From an uncultured Clostridia bacterium (GTDB lineage: Bacteria; Bacillota; Clostridia; Oscillospirales; Acutalibacteraceae), in assembly GCA_946186665.1 (NCBI GenBank), contig CAMHOE010000003.1:31917-95916 (forward strand): 64,000 nucleotides of DNA. Reading direction: 5' to 3'. The notes beneath the pieces were generated by a model. It saw only the letters and a program-made list of their open reading frames with translations, made no database searches and had not been told where the DNA came from. Position numbers and translations under genes: made by a program. Shown piece after piece: positions 29,201-35,709 of this stretch; the stretch's first letter is position 1; every line of letters starts with the position of its first letter.

Positions 29201-31335
29201 CGGAAGTCAATGTGCCCTCACAGATAACAGTGTTTAATGATGGTGTTTTCTCAGGCTGTTCAAATCTGCAAAGTGTGTCTGTACCATCATCATTGACAAA
29301 GTTCAGGTCTTATGTGTTCAGAGGCTGTAAAAAGCTTGAAAGTATTACTTTGCCTGAAACAGCAACATACATAGGCGGATATGCGTTCCAAGATTGTTCA
29401 TCTCTTACAAGTATTACTTTACCAAGCAAGGTCACATACTTTGGCGGCGGATTGTTTTCCAACTGTTCAGCACTTGCATCCGTAACTATTCCGACCGGCT
29501 TTAATTCTCTGTCAGGATATACGTTTTCAGGATGTTCCAGTCTTGAAAGTATAGTTATTCCTGAAGGTATTACTTACATACAATATTCGGAATTCAGCGG
29601 ATGTACAAAGCTTAAGAGCGTATCTCTTCCGAGTAGTATGAGATGGATCTCCTCCTATGCTTTTAGAAATTGCAGCAGTCTGGATAATGTTACGCTCCCG
29701 GATGCTTTATCCTATATTTCAAATGAGACCTTCCATGGATGCAGCAGTCTTAAGAATATTACAATTCCTGACAGTGTGACCTTGATACAGGATGAGGCGT
29801 TTGCTGAATGTACAAGTCTTGAGAGTATAACCATTCCGGACGGTGTTACTGAAATAGGTGCACATGCTTTCAGCGGATGCAGCGCACTTACAAGTATTGA
29901 GCTTCCTGCTGCGCTGACAACATTAGGAGCATTTGCGTTCCAGGATTGCAGCTCGCTTACAAGCGTGGAGCTGCCTGACGGTCTTGTGAGCATGGGTGAT
30001 TATGCTTTTTCACTCTGTACTTCACTGACGGAATTTACGGTACCTAAGAACATTGTAGAATTAAGTGACTACTTATTAATGGGAAATACGTCTCTTACAA
30101 AGGTTGTTTTACCTGATGACACTGTGAGCATAGGCGCGTATGATTTCTGTGACTGTGTAAGCCTTACGACGATAAATATACCTGATACTGTTGTAAGCAT
30201 CGGCGACTTCGCATTCTATAACTGTAGTTCACTGTCAGAGCTTAATGTCCCTGATACAGTAGAGCATCTTGGAGCCTTGGCTTTTGACGGAACTGTATGG
30301 TTCAATGAAAAATACGCCGGTGAAGATGTTATCTATATCGGAGACACCTTGTATGAATGTGTAAATCTTCCTGAGGACTCCGTAAGGATAAGAGCCGGCA
30401 CAAAGAGAATTGCAAGCGGAGCGTTCAAGGACAAGAGAAACCTTGAATACATCTATATTCCTGACAGCGTTACAAGCATTGAAGATTACGCCTTTGACGG
30501 ATGTACAAATCTTCAGAACATATACAATGCTGACGGTACGGTAGGAGTCGGCAAGAATGTGGTTTCCATAGGAGATTACGCATTCCGCAGCACGGCACTT
30601 ACTTATGCTATAATGCCGAATGTCAGAACTGTAGGAAGATATGCTTTTGCCGGAATTGGTTCTCTGAGTGTGATCATCATGCCGAAGGTAGACACCATAG
30701 GTACTGTCTGCAAGGTGAACAGTGATGTATATCCGTATTACTCTGATATGGAATATATGCTTGAATCCTTTACCTTCAGCGGAAGTTACGGCATCACTGT
30801 TATAAGTATGCCGAGTGTGCGCCGGATAGGAAACGGAGCGTTTACTGATTCAATTCTTTTAAGGGATCCATCTCTTGAACAGTCCGGTTACCTGATACTT
30901 CCTGAAACACTTAAGGATATGTCGCCAATGACATATTACAATCATCCTTATTCTAACAGTGGCGATATGGCTGCTTTCTATAATTTTGATCATCAGGACG
31001 GTGCTGTTTATGTTCCGAACTCATGGGTAAAATATTGGTGCAATACCTATAATGATGATACTAATTCATATTGGTATTTCGCTGATACAAGCTCGAGAAA
31101 CTACTGGTATTTCGAAAGATACGAAGGAATGAGAGAGGAGCTTGCAATATGGTATTATGATTTGATGGGTGTTTCAAGTTACTTCTATGACGAGGATTAC
31201 TTTAACAAATACACATCTGATTACTATAACTATTTGGGTTATGGAGGGGATTACGGCGATAACTGCGGCGGAGTTTACTACTACGACACCCCGCTGGATA
31301 TCGATGATAACCTTACAAAGCGCTATGCAGCATGA
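20209..31335 (+). CDS. Giant secreted Cna-B / BspA leucine-rich-repeat protein
   Basis: About 3,708 residues from ATG 20209 (agagagg upstream; GTG 20200 is in the ribosome site). Order: signal peptide ending TASAEG (about 1-43); a unique N-terminal region (about 45-1040); five Cna-B/SpaA-like domains starting near 1045, 1144, 1256, 1356 and 1455, each with a strand Lys (INIFKTD, VTLLKTS, IKLTKYE, VWFEKKD, AKLIKTD) and a late Glu (YYLKEVSAPEGY and similar) fitting internal isopeptide bonds; a further beta domain near 1551-1677; an Ig-like domain near 1697-1794; a BspA-type LRR_5 array near 1887-3551 (IPDSVTxIGxxAFxxC units); and a Tyr/Asp-rich tail. No LPXTG, SLH or membrane anchor is seen. 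Likely surface adhesin or scaffold held by the neighbouring TasA-like proteins (inference). Confidence 0.9.
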   Translation: MSGRRISYKYKQIYMRFMSVLLVFSMCFGMVIIGDMTASAEGEEDDGTGGFSLSLKWVGDAADEQFYDYDSDIEATRYVRMKVMYSNDSLPSDYEANQIIIVVPGLNDVVRDSTLKPEAIAADMAIESDKAYDWSYTYNSERNEYTFVNNSEMHKEFVFEGMFEIVWKVNSRTSKDNYYKDISATLTTVNGETAVSNTITYQQKRYKDTYVFTDYNPASRIKSKEGVDELVESGKTSGDYYFVKYSDFPYTYTKRSLGLTTCYEYNEYYYLYCDWNIWVREGVNLCGTDGKVGSDDAMIKKTGIVRTLEDGKQYECWTAKNKYARYRYSGLTFYAAYPREIYETDTAPMVRLEAVGTFKGEGISGIFASKDYYIDDITLFEFNYDGASFGASKISSGVWNSFTEYQCTYPCTTYGAVNATDLKSGNREYNSTLRLTMFDTRVSEGDTVTMEIADDLLQVKTTGGSLRALADDEYNFTAISLPSLESFYNINYLRNKVKNYPTELWIRPAGSADYVLYQEFDFGSEAKNVTFDRNDVVGVKLRIKDFDQTIESYYIGVKYKFHTQADDIQFLTETGEFYNNMYISFYSGDGTLLNPNAEGINYPANFDSQYDLDTYGEYKIRRSFMLHIHVIPSIIDSDVYLSRYKQTKTATMFYASETVDFRLPDGNSIEKFSVYFMLPNDVKLQSLYSTPAKLLDQIRLEGWRYDTGVELTNRFLKNHISGISIDEDYIGNGRDRIAIHFDLGEDAILNQSPGLNDFRISIDKIPLVVDIDTLRNQSTGAIDTVKEYTYMINAYAVIDQDDYWSTETSQDLSDDVKRFCDLPLTGDFSVTSASGNFCKFMMANYAQLESLMSVKTGLTSEFRVPKLNNGEFSDVPYTYENSEYTYRIKFRSGQGMSANIVYVNALETDEKAEWHGTFSGIDISDAESKLNVNGIVYYSDTVVDTSVKPDFSDAEVWTTDKDSLTEVKSVAVVFNNGRLQIGASAYLEIKMISPENTDEALNDCITVNSAMIYYDNVNSDTGEIIPDSSSMIMSNRTAIAMTPFIGKINIFKTDSYDNKPLKGVKFELYKRSADPDVADTLVKNNITTDAAGEAVIQNVVYGNYYLKEVSAPEGYEIPADETLIELIDDEPDKIVNVNISNDRKKTKVTLLKTSDKYSGNHPQGARFRLYYADGTPYNTTTYTTNWSGQIVVELPWDSYYFEETQAPSGYTLDTENNKTAFTIKPNGKLDTGDDYYYEEEEEQSNDIVLEVQNKQKPASIKLTKYEMLEDGTETTTPVAGAVYQLYRSADNTMLGTYITDSSGVINVSDVAIGYYYFIEKIPAQGYQLNTEKVEVNVYASNYGMSIRRTTYDKRKNGTVWFEKKDNEGQPVANAEYGLFRSDGTQVDNERKPSSVTYKTDSSGSITISDLWWGDYYVKEVKSPTGYELNETHYNFSVGKTNVRTYIKLSGVDDRILGKAKLIKTDAETGTKKLEGAVYDLYKGDGTLYKKDITTNADGESAVIEDIPWGSYYFLEKTAPEGYAVSDEKVRFSVNYLSAGKVQEIFAEDKELSGNITVTKKIRIDDAVFAHGNPTFIFKVDGKDTDGNPYTAYRSLTFSEEYVNSFKDIGETYVSLDALFTEIPIGTWKVSEQSTIRYDSDKNRIITSGTVNDDGTVTIELSGDTEDTLSGNVTFLNEKTVQSGTSSAGQEQNIVKRKSKVTSISVIWKGDEYLPDPHIYPSDLDVYVVYDDGTTERLNRSDYDLYVGEDKIDGSYLGDLTNGSYVITIEYGNNDKTSRLYKDSFEVKVAPPTAFTYEVTKDKFEENGVTYDGTAVITGYLGDYAEVIHIPETVDGTNVLVNYFEGGARRGYDNDTYKVVGIKGYYYSSDLTAEGAYASCAYGFKDATTVYLPDSVTLIGDAAFKNCTSLVNLDLTNITEIGDYALYGCTALDVTDIEIPNLVTIGDYGFSKVSQIRSLNLPAIQYVGDYAFAGCEGITKDNEGVLGEMGDDYWTLENGRTYLAYWTDQVTFGEYKTPYSGKGDVVPPMLGRDVFYDTPLYNEAKEHCEGSDDFVLIYTDENCSILSSFLYDKTRINYDDLTDDNISYDRDYSFYNMYIDTRTQSIAAYTFYNCDFITALYCSLPFAAPNVYVIGDCAFSGCYRLRYMFERDSTDFIQDSSTGELNYSAYYAWGSVSVIHYRLGKNVFHGCLSLSRYENIPDGTTSVSRVDFVPYVYDTDDGSYYSVYDVVSYNGYYSLYLPDSVTDIEDYTFYKANLNYFRLPDGLKRIGEGVFRDASFNWWEDGDNYIPDSVTEIGDYAFNGAYFALPLTLSKNLKYIGDHAFEYSNAFSYGDGLVLPDGVTHIGDYAFAYSYINGEMELPDSLTYIGEYAFRENSFTKLTVPGSVANIGEGVFNYCRNLESVEICDGVQTIGPYAFAYCTNLTTVTIPDSVTYIDPTAFEGCPRLRLDGGDTVVVDGITYSKDMKTLISCPTSKTGTIVVPDSVTKIEDRAFYYCSWITGVTLPSGLKSIGDNAFYRCERLTTITLPSGLKSISERAFASCTGLTELTLPDGLTSLGDYVFSSCSNITSLTVPESVTSFGDGMFYYCQKLETVTLPSNMTSIPASTFYWCTKLSSFNMPDGVTSIGNSAFVACRALAGITIPDGVTSIGNSAFSGCSAFTGITIPDAVTSIGNNAFSSCSGLTSITIPESVKTIGYEVFRSCSKLESVVLPKKVDSMGYSAFYNCSKLTSVKVTGGTVNTLPQGKLSVNEMFYSCTSLTNMVLPDGITTLGQNMFNNCTSLESLTIPDSVSEYYYYYNSLNNCTALTDINISAECLCKLYGLSSFNMFDSTGLYRNAPNNSYVYIGETLYKYKGTLPAGTEVVLDEGIKGIAPYAFNGSKNIVSVSGPDVEYVGENAFNNCSNLSSIDLGKLKYMGRYAFTNVNSAATQDGENYIGKVFYKYKGTMPADTEITLREGTTQIANQAFSNCSNMISIDIPASVADIGYYAFSQCTGLTEVNVPSQITVFNDGVFSGCSNLQSVSVPSSLTKFRSYVFRGCKKLESITLPETATYIGGYAFQDCSSLTSITLPSKVTYFGGGLFSNCSALASVTIPTGFNSLSGYTFSGCSSLESIVIPEGITYIQYSEFSGCTKLKSVSLPSSMRWISSYAFRNCSSLDNVTLPDALSYISNETFHGCSSLKNITIPDSVTLIQDEAFAECTSLESITIPDGVTEIGAHAFSGCSALTSIELPAALTTLGAFAFQDCSSLTSVELPDGLVSMGDYAFSLCTSLTEFTVPKNIVELSDYLLMGNTSLTKVVLPDDTVSIGAYDFCDCVSLTTINIPDTVVSIGDFAFYNCSSLSELNVPDTVEHLGALAFDGTVWFNEKYAGEDVIYIGDTLYECVNLPEDSVRIRAGTKRIASGAFKDKRNLEYIYIPDSVTSIEDYAFDGCTNLQNIYNADGTVGVGKNVVSIGDYAFRSTALTYAIMPNVRTVGRYAFAGIGSLSVIIMPKVDTIGTVCKVNSDVYPYYSDMEYMLESFTFSGSYGITVISMPSVRRIGNGAFTDSILLRDPSLEQSGYLILPETLKDMSPMTYYNHPYSNSGDMAAFYNFDHQDGAVYVPNSWVKYWCNTYNDDTNSYWYFADTSSRNYWYFERYEGMREELAIWYYDLMGVSSYFYDEDYFNKYTSDYYNYLGYGGDYGDNCGGVYYYDTPLDIDDNLTKRYAA

Positions 31336-31349
31336 GGAGGTGTACATGA

Positions 31350-31898
31350 CTGAGTAAAACAAAAGATATTTTATCGACTGTTGTCATAGTACTGCTCTCA
31401 ATAATTCTTGTAGGAATGTTGGTGCTTCGTCTGGTGTTCCATACGGAATTCAAGGTGGTACTTACCGGTTCAATGGAGCCGGAGCTTCATGTCGGCAGCT
31501 TACTGGTCATAATGCCGGCAGAGTATGATGATATCGCTATTGGCGATGATATCACCTTTGTGCGTGACGAGGAGCTTAACCTCGTTACGCACCGGGTGAT
31601 AGCCAAAGATGATGAAAACATGACCATTACAACAAAGGGTATTGCAAACAATATCCCCGACAAACCCACTATATACGAGAATGTTCTGGGCAAGGTGAGA
31701 CTCAGCATACCGCTTATAGGCTACATAGGAGTATGGCTGTCGACACCGAGCGGAATTATAGCCGTTGTAACAATTGCAGCGGTCATCGTGTTGGGTATCA
31801 TACTGCTGAAGGTGTTCCGAAAGCCTTCACCTGAAGAGACAGAGGAAGGTGTTCAGCCTGAACCTGAGAAAGCGGATGCAGATGAAAAAATCACTTAA
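31350..31898 (+). CDS. SipW-type signal peptidase I
   Basis: About 182 residues if started at CTG 31350, which follows aggagg (31335-31340) by nine bases. The first in-frame ATG (31416) would delete the N-terminal membrane helix (STVVIVLLSIILVGMLVL). An ATG at 31346 is out of frame and meets a stop after three codons. Catalytic features: LTGSMEPEL with the nucleophile Ser and NLVTHRVI with His in place of the bacterial Lys, which defines the ER/SipW subclass. A second helix (IIAVVTIAAVIVLGIILL) and an acidic tail follow. SipW-type peptidases process TasA-type precursors; five candidate substrates surround this gene. The start codon is the odd point. Confidence 0.88.
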   Translation: MSKTKDILSTVVIVLLSIILVGMLVLRLVFHTEFKVVLTGSMEPELHVGSLLVIMPAEYDDIAIGDDITFVRDEELNLVTHRVIAKDDENMTITTKGIANNIPDKPTIYENVLGKVRLSIPLIGYIGVWLSTPSGIIAVVTIAAVIVLGIILLKVFRKPSPEETEEGVQPEPEKADADEKIT

Positions 31899-32007
31899 AT
31901 GCAGATAAGACGTCATACGGCAGTTTTAATTGTCGTAGTATAAGGGGGAATGCCTATGGTAAATGGAAATAAACGGGCGGTGTGAAAAGTGCATGGAGGT
32001 AAAGATC

Positions 32008-32940
32008 ATGAAAATTAAATCAAAAGCAATTACCACTGCCGCCATGTGTGCCTTGTTTGTTGCTGCTGCGGGCATAGGCACAACTACAGCATTGATGACC
32101 GGCAGCTCGACAGTAACAAACCGCATCAACATCGCAGACGAAGGAATAGATGCAGTTATCCTTGAAACCGACTGGGACGGTATTATCGGTTACAATACTG
32201 TGGGCAGTAATGTCTTTCCGGTGTATGATTACAGGGATAATCCGGATGACAGAACAAGTGAGCTGAAGCCTGTTTATGGTTTTTTGGACGGAGACTACAG
32301 TAAGCCGATATTCAGTTCAAATTTTGCTTATCTTGGACAGCGGCCGTCCTTCAATTCTCAGGATGAAACACAGACCTTTGACTATGGCGATGATAACGCA
32401 AAGCTGATGATTCCCGGCAGCTCGGCAGCAAAAAACCCCTGTATCCAGAATACCACCAAGTTTGCTGGAGAAAAAGAATGGGCAGCGATGAAGATTACAT
32501 TCGTGTATGCTTCAGGAAAGCTTCAGGGGCAGCCGCTCAGAGCTGACGATATGCTGAAGGTCTGCGAGCTGATCGATATCGATTATAACTGTGACGGCAA
32601 CGAAGCAAACCGCCGCTGGAAGCGTATCGATGAAGACCTTGGTGATGGGGTCGTTGTGGCGGCAACAGACGTTTCTCAGGTATTTTACTATGACAGTCTT
32701 ATTGCAAACGGAGAAACAACAGAGCCGGTATTTACAAAGGTGACGTTTAAAAGCACGGCGTCAACAGAGGATATTCAGACTCTGGAAAAAATGGGTGGAT
32801 TTGTGATATATGCAGAGGGCTTTGTAATGCAGTCCAGAAGCTTCTCAGAGGATTATGACGATTTTGAAGCATACGGCATGGAGGGCGGAGTGATCTTTAC
32901 CACTACTCCTACTGCGGATAAGCCTTTGACTATCACATAA
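32008..32940 (+). CDS. TasA/camelysin-like exported protein 3
   Basis: 310 residues from ATG 32008 with ggagg at 31995-31999; earlier in-frame ATGs at 31963 and 31993 have no site. Signal ITTAAMCALFVAAAGIGTTTALMTGSS with the SipW-type Ala/Gly-rich helix, then TNRINIADEGIDAVILETDWDG, shared with protein 4 (NKINIADADE). The remainder (WAAMKITFVYASG...IDIDYNCDGNEANRRWKRI) is an acidic beta-rich domain without an anchor. The order of strands fits a TasA-like fold with an insertion. Fifth gene of the cluster, 109 bases after the peptidase. Confidence 0.72.
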   Translation: MKIKSKAITTAAMCALFVAAAGIGTTTALMTGSSTVTNRINIADEGIDAVILETDWDGIIGYNTVGSNVFPVYDYRDNPDDRTSELKPVYGFLDGDYSKPIFSSNFAYLGQRPSFNSQDETQTFDYGDDNAKLMIPGSSAAKNPCIQNTTKFAGEKEWAAMKITFVYASGKLQGQPLRADDMLKVCELIDIDYNCDGNEANRRWKRIDEDLGDGVVVAATDVSQVFYYDSLIANGETTEPVFTKVTFKSTASTEDIQTLEKMGGFVIYAEGFVMQSRSFSEDYDDFEAYGMEGGVIFTTTPTADKPLTIT

Positions 32941-33001
32941 AACAGGTATTGTTCCGAAAGGAAAAATATAAAAAATGAATGAAAATTCAGGAGGTACTAT
33001 T

Positions 33002-33853
33002 ATGAAAAAGATGAATAAAAAGCAGATTGCAATAGCACTTTTAAGCTCAGCAATCGTTGGAACAGTGGCTATCGGCGGAACTCTTGCGTTCCTGACAGCA
33101 TCAGATGAAGCAGTCAACAAGATCAATATAGCAGACGCTGATGAGCTTGTGGATGTAGAAGAGCCTCTGTGGGATCCCGAAGAAGATGATGACGAGCCTT
33201 TGTTCCCTGGCGACACAAAGTATAAGGATCCTACACTCTCCACAAAAGCAAACGTATATGCAAGAGTCAAGCTGACCTTTAAGGATGGAAAGACCGGTGA
33301 AACTATCAAAAAGGAAGATGATGCGGAAAGAATAGGTCTTATATGGCAGACAGTAAAGTTTGACCCGACATTTGAGTATACAACAACAACCGATGGTAAG
33401 ATCGCAGGTACAGGTACTTACCTCCAGGAAGGTGTATCTTACACAGAAGAGCAGATCAACGACATGGTTGAAGCTGGAAATATAACAACAGTCAATGACT
33501 CCGTGTTCGCAACACCTGTTGATATTAATGACGTTACCGATGGTGTGTACTACTTCTACTTTATGGGCGGCACTGTTGAAGGAAAATCAGTTCCGTTTGT
33601 ACTGACACCGGATGACGGTAAGGTTACCCTCTTCAGCAATATAGTTGTTCCGAGTGACTGGGAGAACTTTGATACGGACTTGAATCCTGATGCACACGGT
33701 TATATCACAAAGCTTGGCGATTATGATATCGTTGTTGAAGTACAGTCCATACAGCAGGATAACAATACAACAGAAGAGATCACAGATGCTGCGTCTTTCC
33801 ACACATGGTTCGAAGCAAACTGGTCCGAGCCTGTTAAGCCTGAAACACCGTGA
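33002..33853 (+). CDS. TasA/camelysin-like exported protein 4
   Basis: 283 residues from ATG 33002; aggagg at 32989-32994. Signal IAIALLSSAIVGTVAIGGTLAFLTAS is a classic SipW-dependent precursor, with FLTASDEAVNKINIADADE next (the 'T-D/E-x-x-x-N' segment after the helix). An acidic stretch (WDPEEDDDEPLFPGDTKY) precedes KANVYARVKLTF. No C-terminal anchor. By analogy with TasA/CalY it is a candidate fibre subunit. Confidence 0.78.
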   Translation: MKKMNKKQIAIALLSSAIVGTVAIGGTLAFLTASDEAVNKINIADADELVDVEEPLWDPEEDDDEPLFPGDTKYKDPTLSTKANVYARVKLTFKDGKTGETIKKEDDAERIGLIWQTVKFDPTFEYTTTTDGKIAGTGTYLQEGVSYTEEQINDMVEAGNITTVNDSVFATPVDINDVTDGVYYFYFMGGTVEGKSVPFVLTPDDGKVTLFSNIVVPSDWENFDTDLNPDAHGYITKLGDYDIVVEVQSIQQDNNTTEEITDAASFHTWFEANWSEPVKPETP

Positions 33854-33926
33854 TAATCTGATACCGACAGTCTGCGGCGTCTGAATGATGCCGCAGATAT
33901 CTGATACGAAAGGAGGCAATGTACCG

Positions 33927-35543
33927 ATGAACACAAAAAAGAAAAAACATTCGATAAAGCGCATGATATATGCAGTGCTGTGTGTTTTGGTTTCATTGAT
34001 ATTCTTTGCCTCAACAGGAATGACCTATGCTTCATGGCGTGTCAGTGACTACACTGTGAATGTTGTATCAGTCGGCAGCGTAAAGGGCGATATAAAGGGC
34101 TATGATGAAGGAACTGTTGTCAATACTCTCAAGCCGGATGAGTCTGTGGCCAAAACCGCCTATTTTGAAAACACAGGTACATTGGATGCTTGTGTTCGTG
34201 TAAAGGTGAAAAAGAGCTGGGGACATGAACGCGATACAAACGGTATAGTTGTAGCAGACCCTTCTGTCAGCACTGAAAATATCATTATTGATTATAACAT
34301 TGATGACTGGTATTTCAAGGAGACTGACGGATACTACTATTACACAGATGTTCTCGCACCTGAGGAAGCGACGACTACACTTCTGAACAGCTTTATGCTG
34401 GACGCCGACCTGACAGACGAGAGCTATGAAAATATGACAGCTGATGTTGTTGTATCAATGGAAATGGTTCAGGCGGCAGAAAACGGACTTTCCTACTGGG
34501 GAGTTACAGCAGAAGAGATAGGTATAGATTACCTTCCTGAGGAGCTTGAGGGCATTACCACAAATGTGAGCTTTGTAAGTCCTGATGAGGGATTTGACTT
34601 TGATGTAAGCGACAATGACCTGTTTGTGAATTTCAAAGAGCTTGCGCCCGGAGGAAGCCGCAGTCAGGAGATAAATGTTGTGAACAACTGGTCAGAGCCT
34701 GTCAGAATAACCATACACGCAAAGGCAATGGACGAAACAGAAGAAGGAACAGACCCTGAAGCATTAGAAAAGCTTCTCAAGGACTATCTGGATATCACTC
34801 TTGCTGACTCGGAAGGTAATGTGCTGTATTCAGGAGCGTTAGCCGGAAGTGATGACGGCAGAGACATCGAGATCGGCACATTTGCATCCGGCGAAGGACG
34901 TAACTTCCATGTTAATCTTACCTTTGATGAACGCGCAACAAGACGCTATGCTTCTCTCATGGGAAAAATAGAGGTGTTGTTCATAGCAGAAGGAGACTAT
35001 GAACCTATAGAGTCGAGCGAACCTGTGGAGTCGAGCGAACCAGTAGAGTCGAGCGAACCAGTAGAGTCGAGCGAACCGGTAGAATCGAGCGAACCGGTAG
35101 AATCGAGCGAACCGGTAGAATCGAGCGAACCGGTAGAATCGAGCGAACCTGTGGAGTCGAGCGAACCTATAGAGTCGAGCGAACCTGTAGAGTCCAGCGA
35201 ACCCGTAGAGTCCAGCGAACCCGTAGAGTCGAGCGAACCGACAGAGTCGAGCAATACAAAAGTATCGAGTACTCCGACGGAGTCGGATATTACATCGACA
35301 GTTCAAAGATCAGACAGATCGGACAGCAGCAGAAGAACAGATGTTCGTCCCGGAAGAACGGATGACCATGTTCAAAGAGGTTCAACAGGTACTTCTACAT
35401 CCTTTGAGGTTTCCGGCTCACCGGCAGACGCTGTGAGGACAGGCGAGTATACTAACATGATCATGTATGTCGCTATTGCGGTTTCATCATTGACACTTAT
35501 GGTGTTCCTGTTAATCAAGATCAAAAAGACAGAACGAGAATAA
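33927..35543 (+). CDS. TasA-like surface protein 5 with repeat stalk and C-terminal anchor
   Basis: 538 residues from ATG 33927; aggagg at 33911-33916. Signal AVLCVLVSLIFFASTGMTYAS, then a TasA-like domain (TLKPDESVAKTAYFENTG, LDACVRVKVKKSWG, WYFKETDGYYYYTDVLAPEE). A second beta domain with FKELAPGGSRSQEI and NNWSEPVRITIHAK lies around residues 230-350. Then 14 hexapeptide units of EPxESS form a stalk (bases 35001-35252), followed by a Ser/Arg-rich region, VRTGEYTN, a membrane helix (MIMYVAIAVSSLTLMVFLLI) and a basic tail KIKKTERE. The end looks like a degenerate sorting signal or a plain membrane anchor. It is the only cluster product with an anchor, so it may fix the assembly to the cell. 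Confidence 0.8.
   Translation: MNTKKKKHSIKRMIYAVLCVLVSLIFFASTGMTYASWRVSDYTVNVVSVGSVKGDIKGYDEGTVVNTLKPDESVAKTAYFENTGTLDACVRVKVKKSWGHERDTNGIVVADPSVSTENIIIDYNIDDWYFKETDGYYYYTDVLAPEEATTTLLNSFMLDADLTDESYENMTADVVVSMEMVQAAENGLSYWGVTAEEIGIDYLPEELEGITTNVSFVSPDEGFDFDVSDNDLFVNFKELAPGGSRSQEINVVNNWSEPVRITIHAKAMDETEEGTDPEALEKLLKDYLDITLADSEGNVLYSGALAGSDDGRDIEIGTFASGEGRNFHVNLTFDERATRRYASLMGKIEVLFIAEGDYEPIESSEPVESSEPVESSEPVESSEPVESSEPVESSEPVESSEPVESSEPVESSEPIESSEPVESSEPVESSEPVESSEPTESSNTKVSSTPTESDITSTVQRSDRSDSSRRTDVRPGRTDDHVQRGSTGTSTSFEVSGSPADAVRTGEYTNMIMYVAIAVSSLTLMVFLLIKIKKTERE
35001..35252 (+). repeat. 18-bp in-frame tandem repeat (14 units) coding EPxESS
   Basis: Fourteen consecutive 18-base units, gaaccNgtagagtcgagc with third-base changes, encode EP(V/I/T)ESS. 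Four identical neighbours (units 5-8, ccggta) indicate recent slippage. Confidence 0.95.
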
Positions 35544-35561
35544 TAATATAGTTTATCTTAC

Positions 35562-35595
35562 GGGATCCGGTCAACGCTGATCGGATCCTTTTTTA
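35562..35595 (+). terminator. Terminator of the SipW/TasA cluster
   Basis: Stem ggatccg (35563-35569) / cggatcc (35582-35588) followed by tttttt. Placed 20 bases after the last gene. Confidence 0.85.
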
Positions 35596-35644
35596 CGTCT
35601 TTGTGAAACATAAATAAAACAATTATAATTGTTCAAAATGTTTA

Positions 35645-35673
35645 TTGACGATTACTGAATTATATGGTAAGAT
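35645..35673 (+). promoter_or_regulatory. Promoter of the phosphoesterase gene
   Basis: TTGACG at 35645-35650, 17-base spacer, TAAGAT at 35668-35673; about 35 bases before ATG 35710. Confidence 0.7.
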
Positions 35674-35709
35674 AAGGGTAAAATAAAAACCTTAAGGAGG
35701 TCTTGTGTT

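Noticed and set aside
34997..35306. Long minus-strand reading frames opposite the EPxESS repeats
   Set aside because: They mirror the repeat on the coding strand (for example SLDSTG units), have no ribosome site and no independent support.
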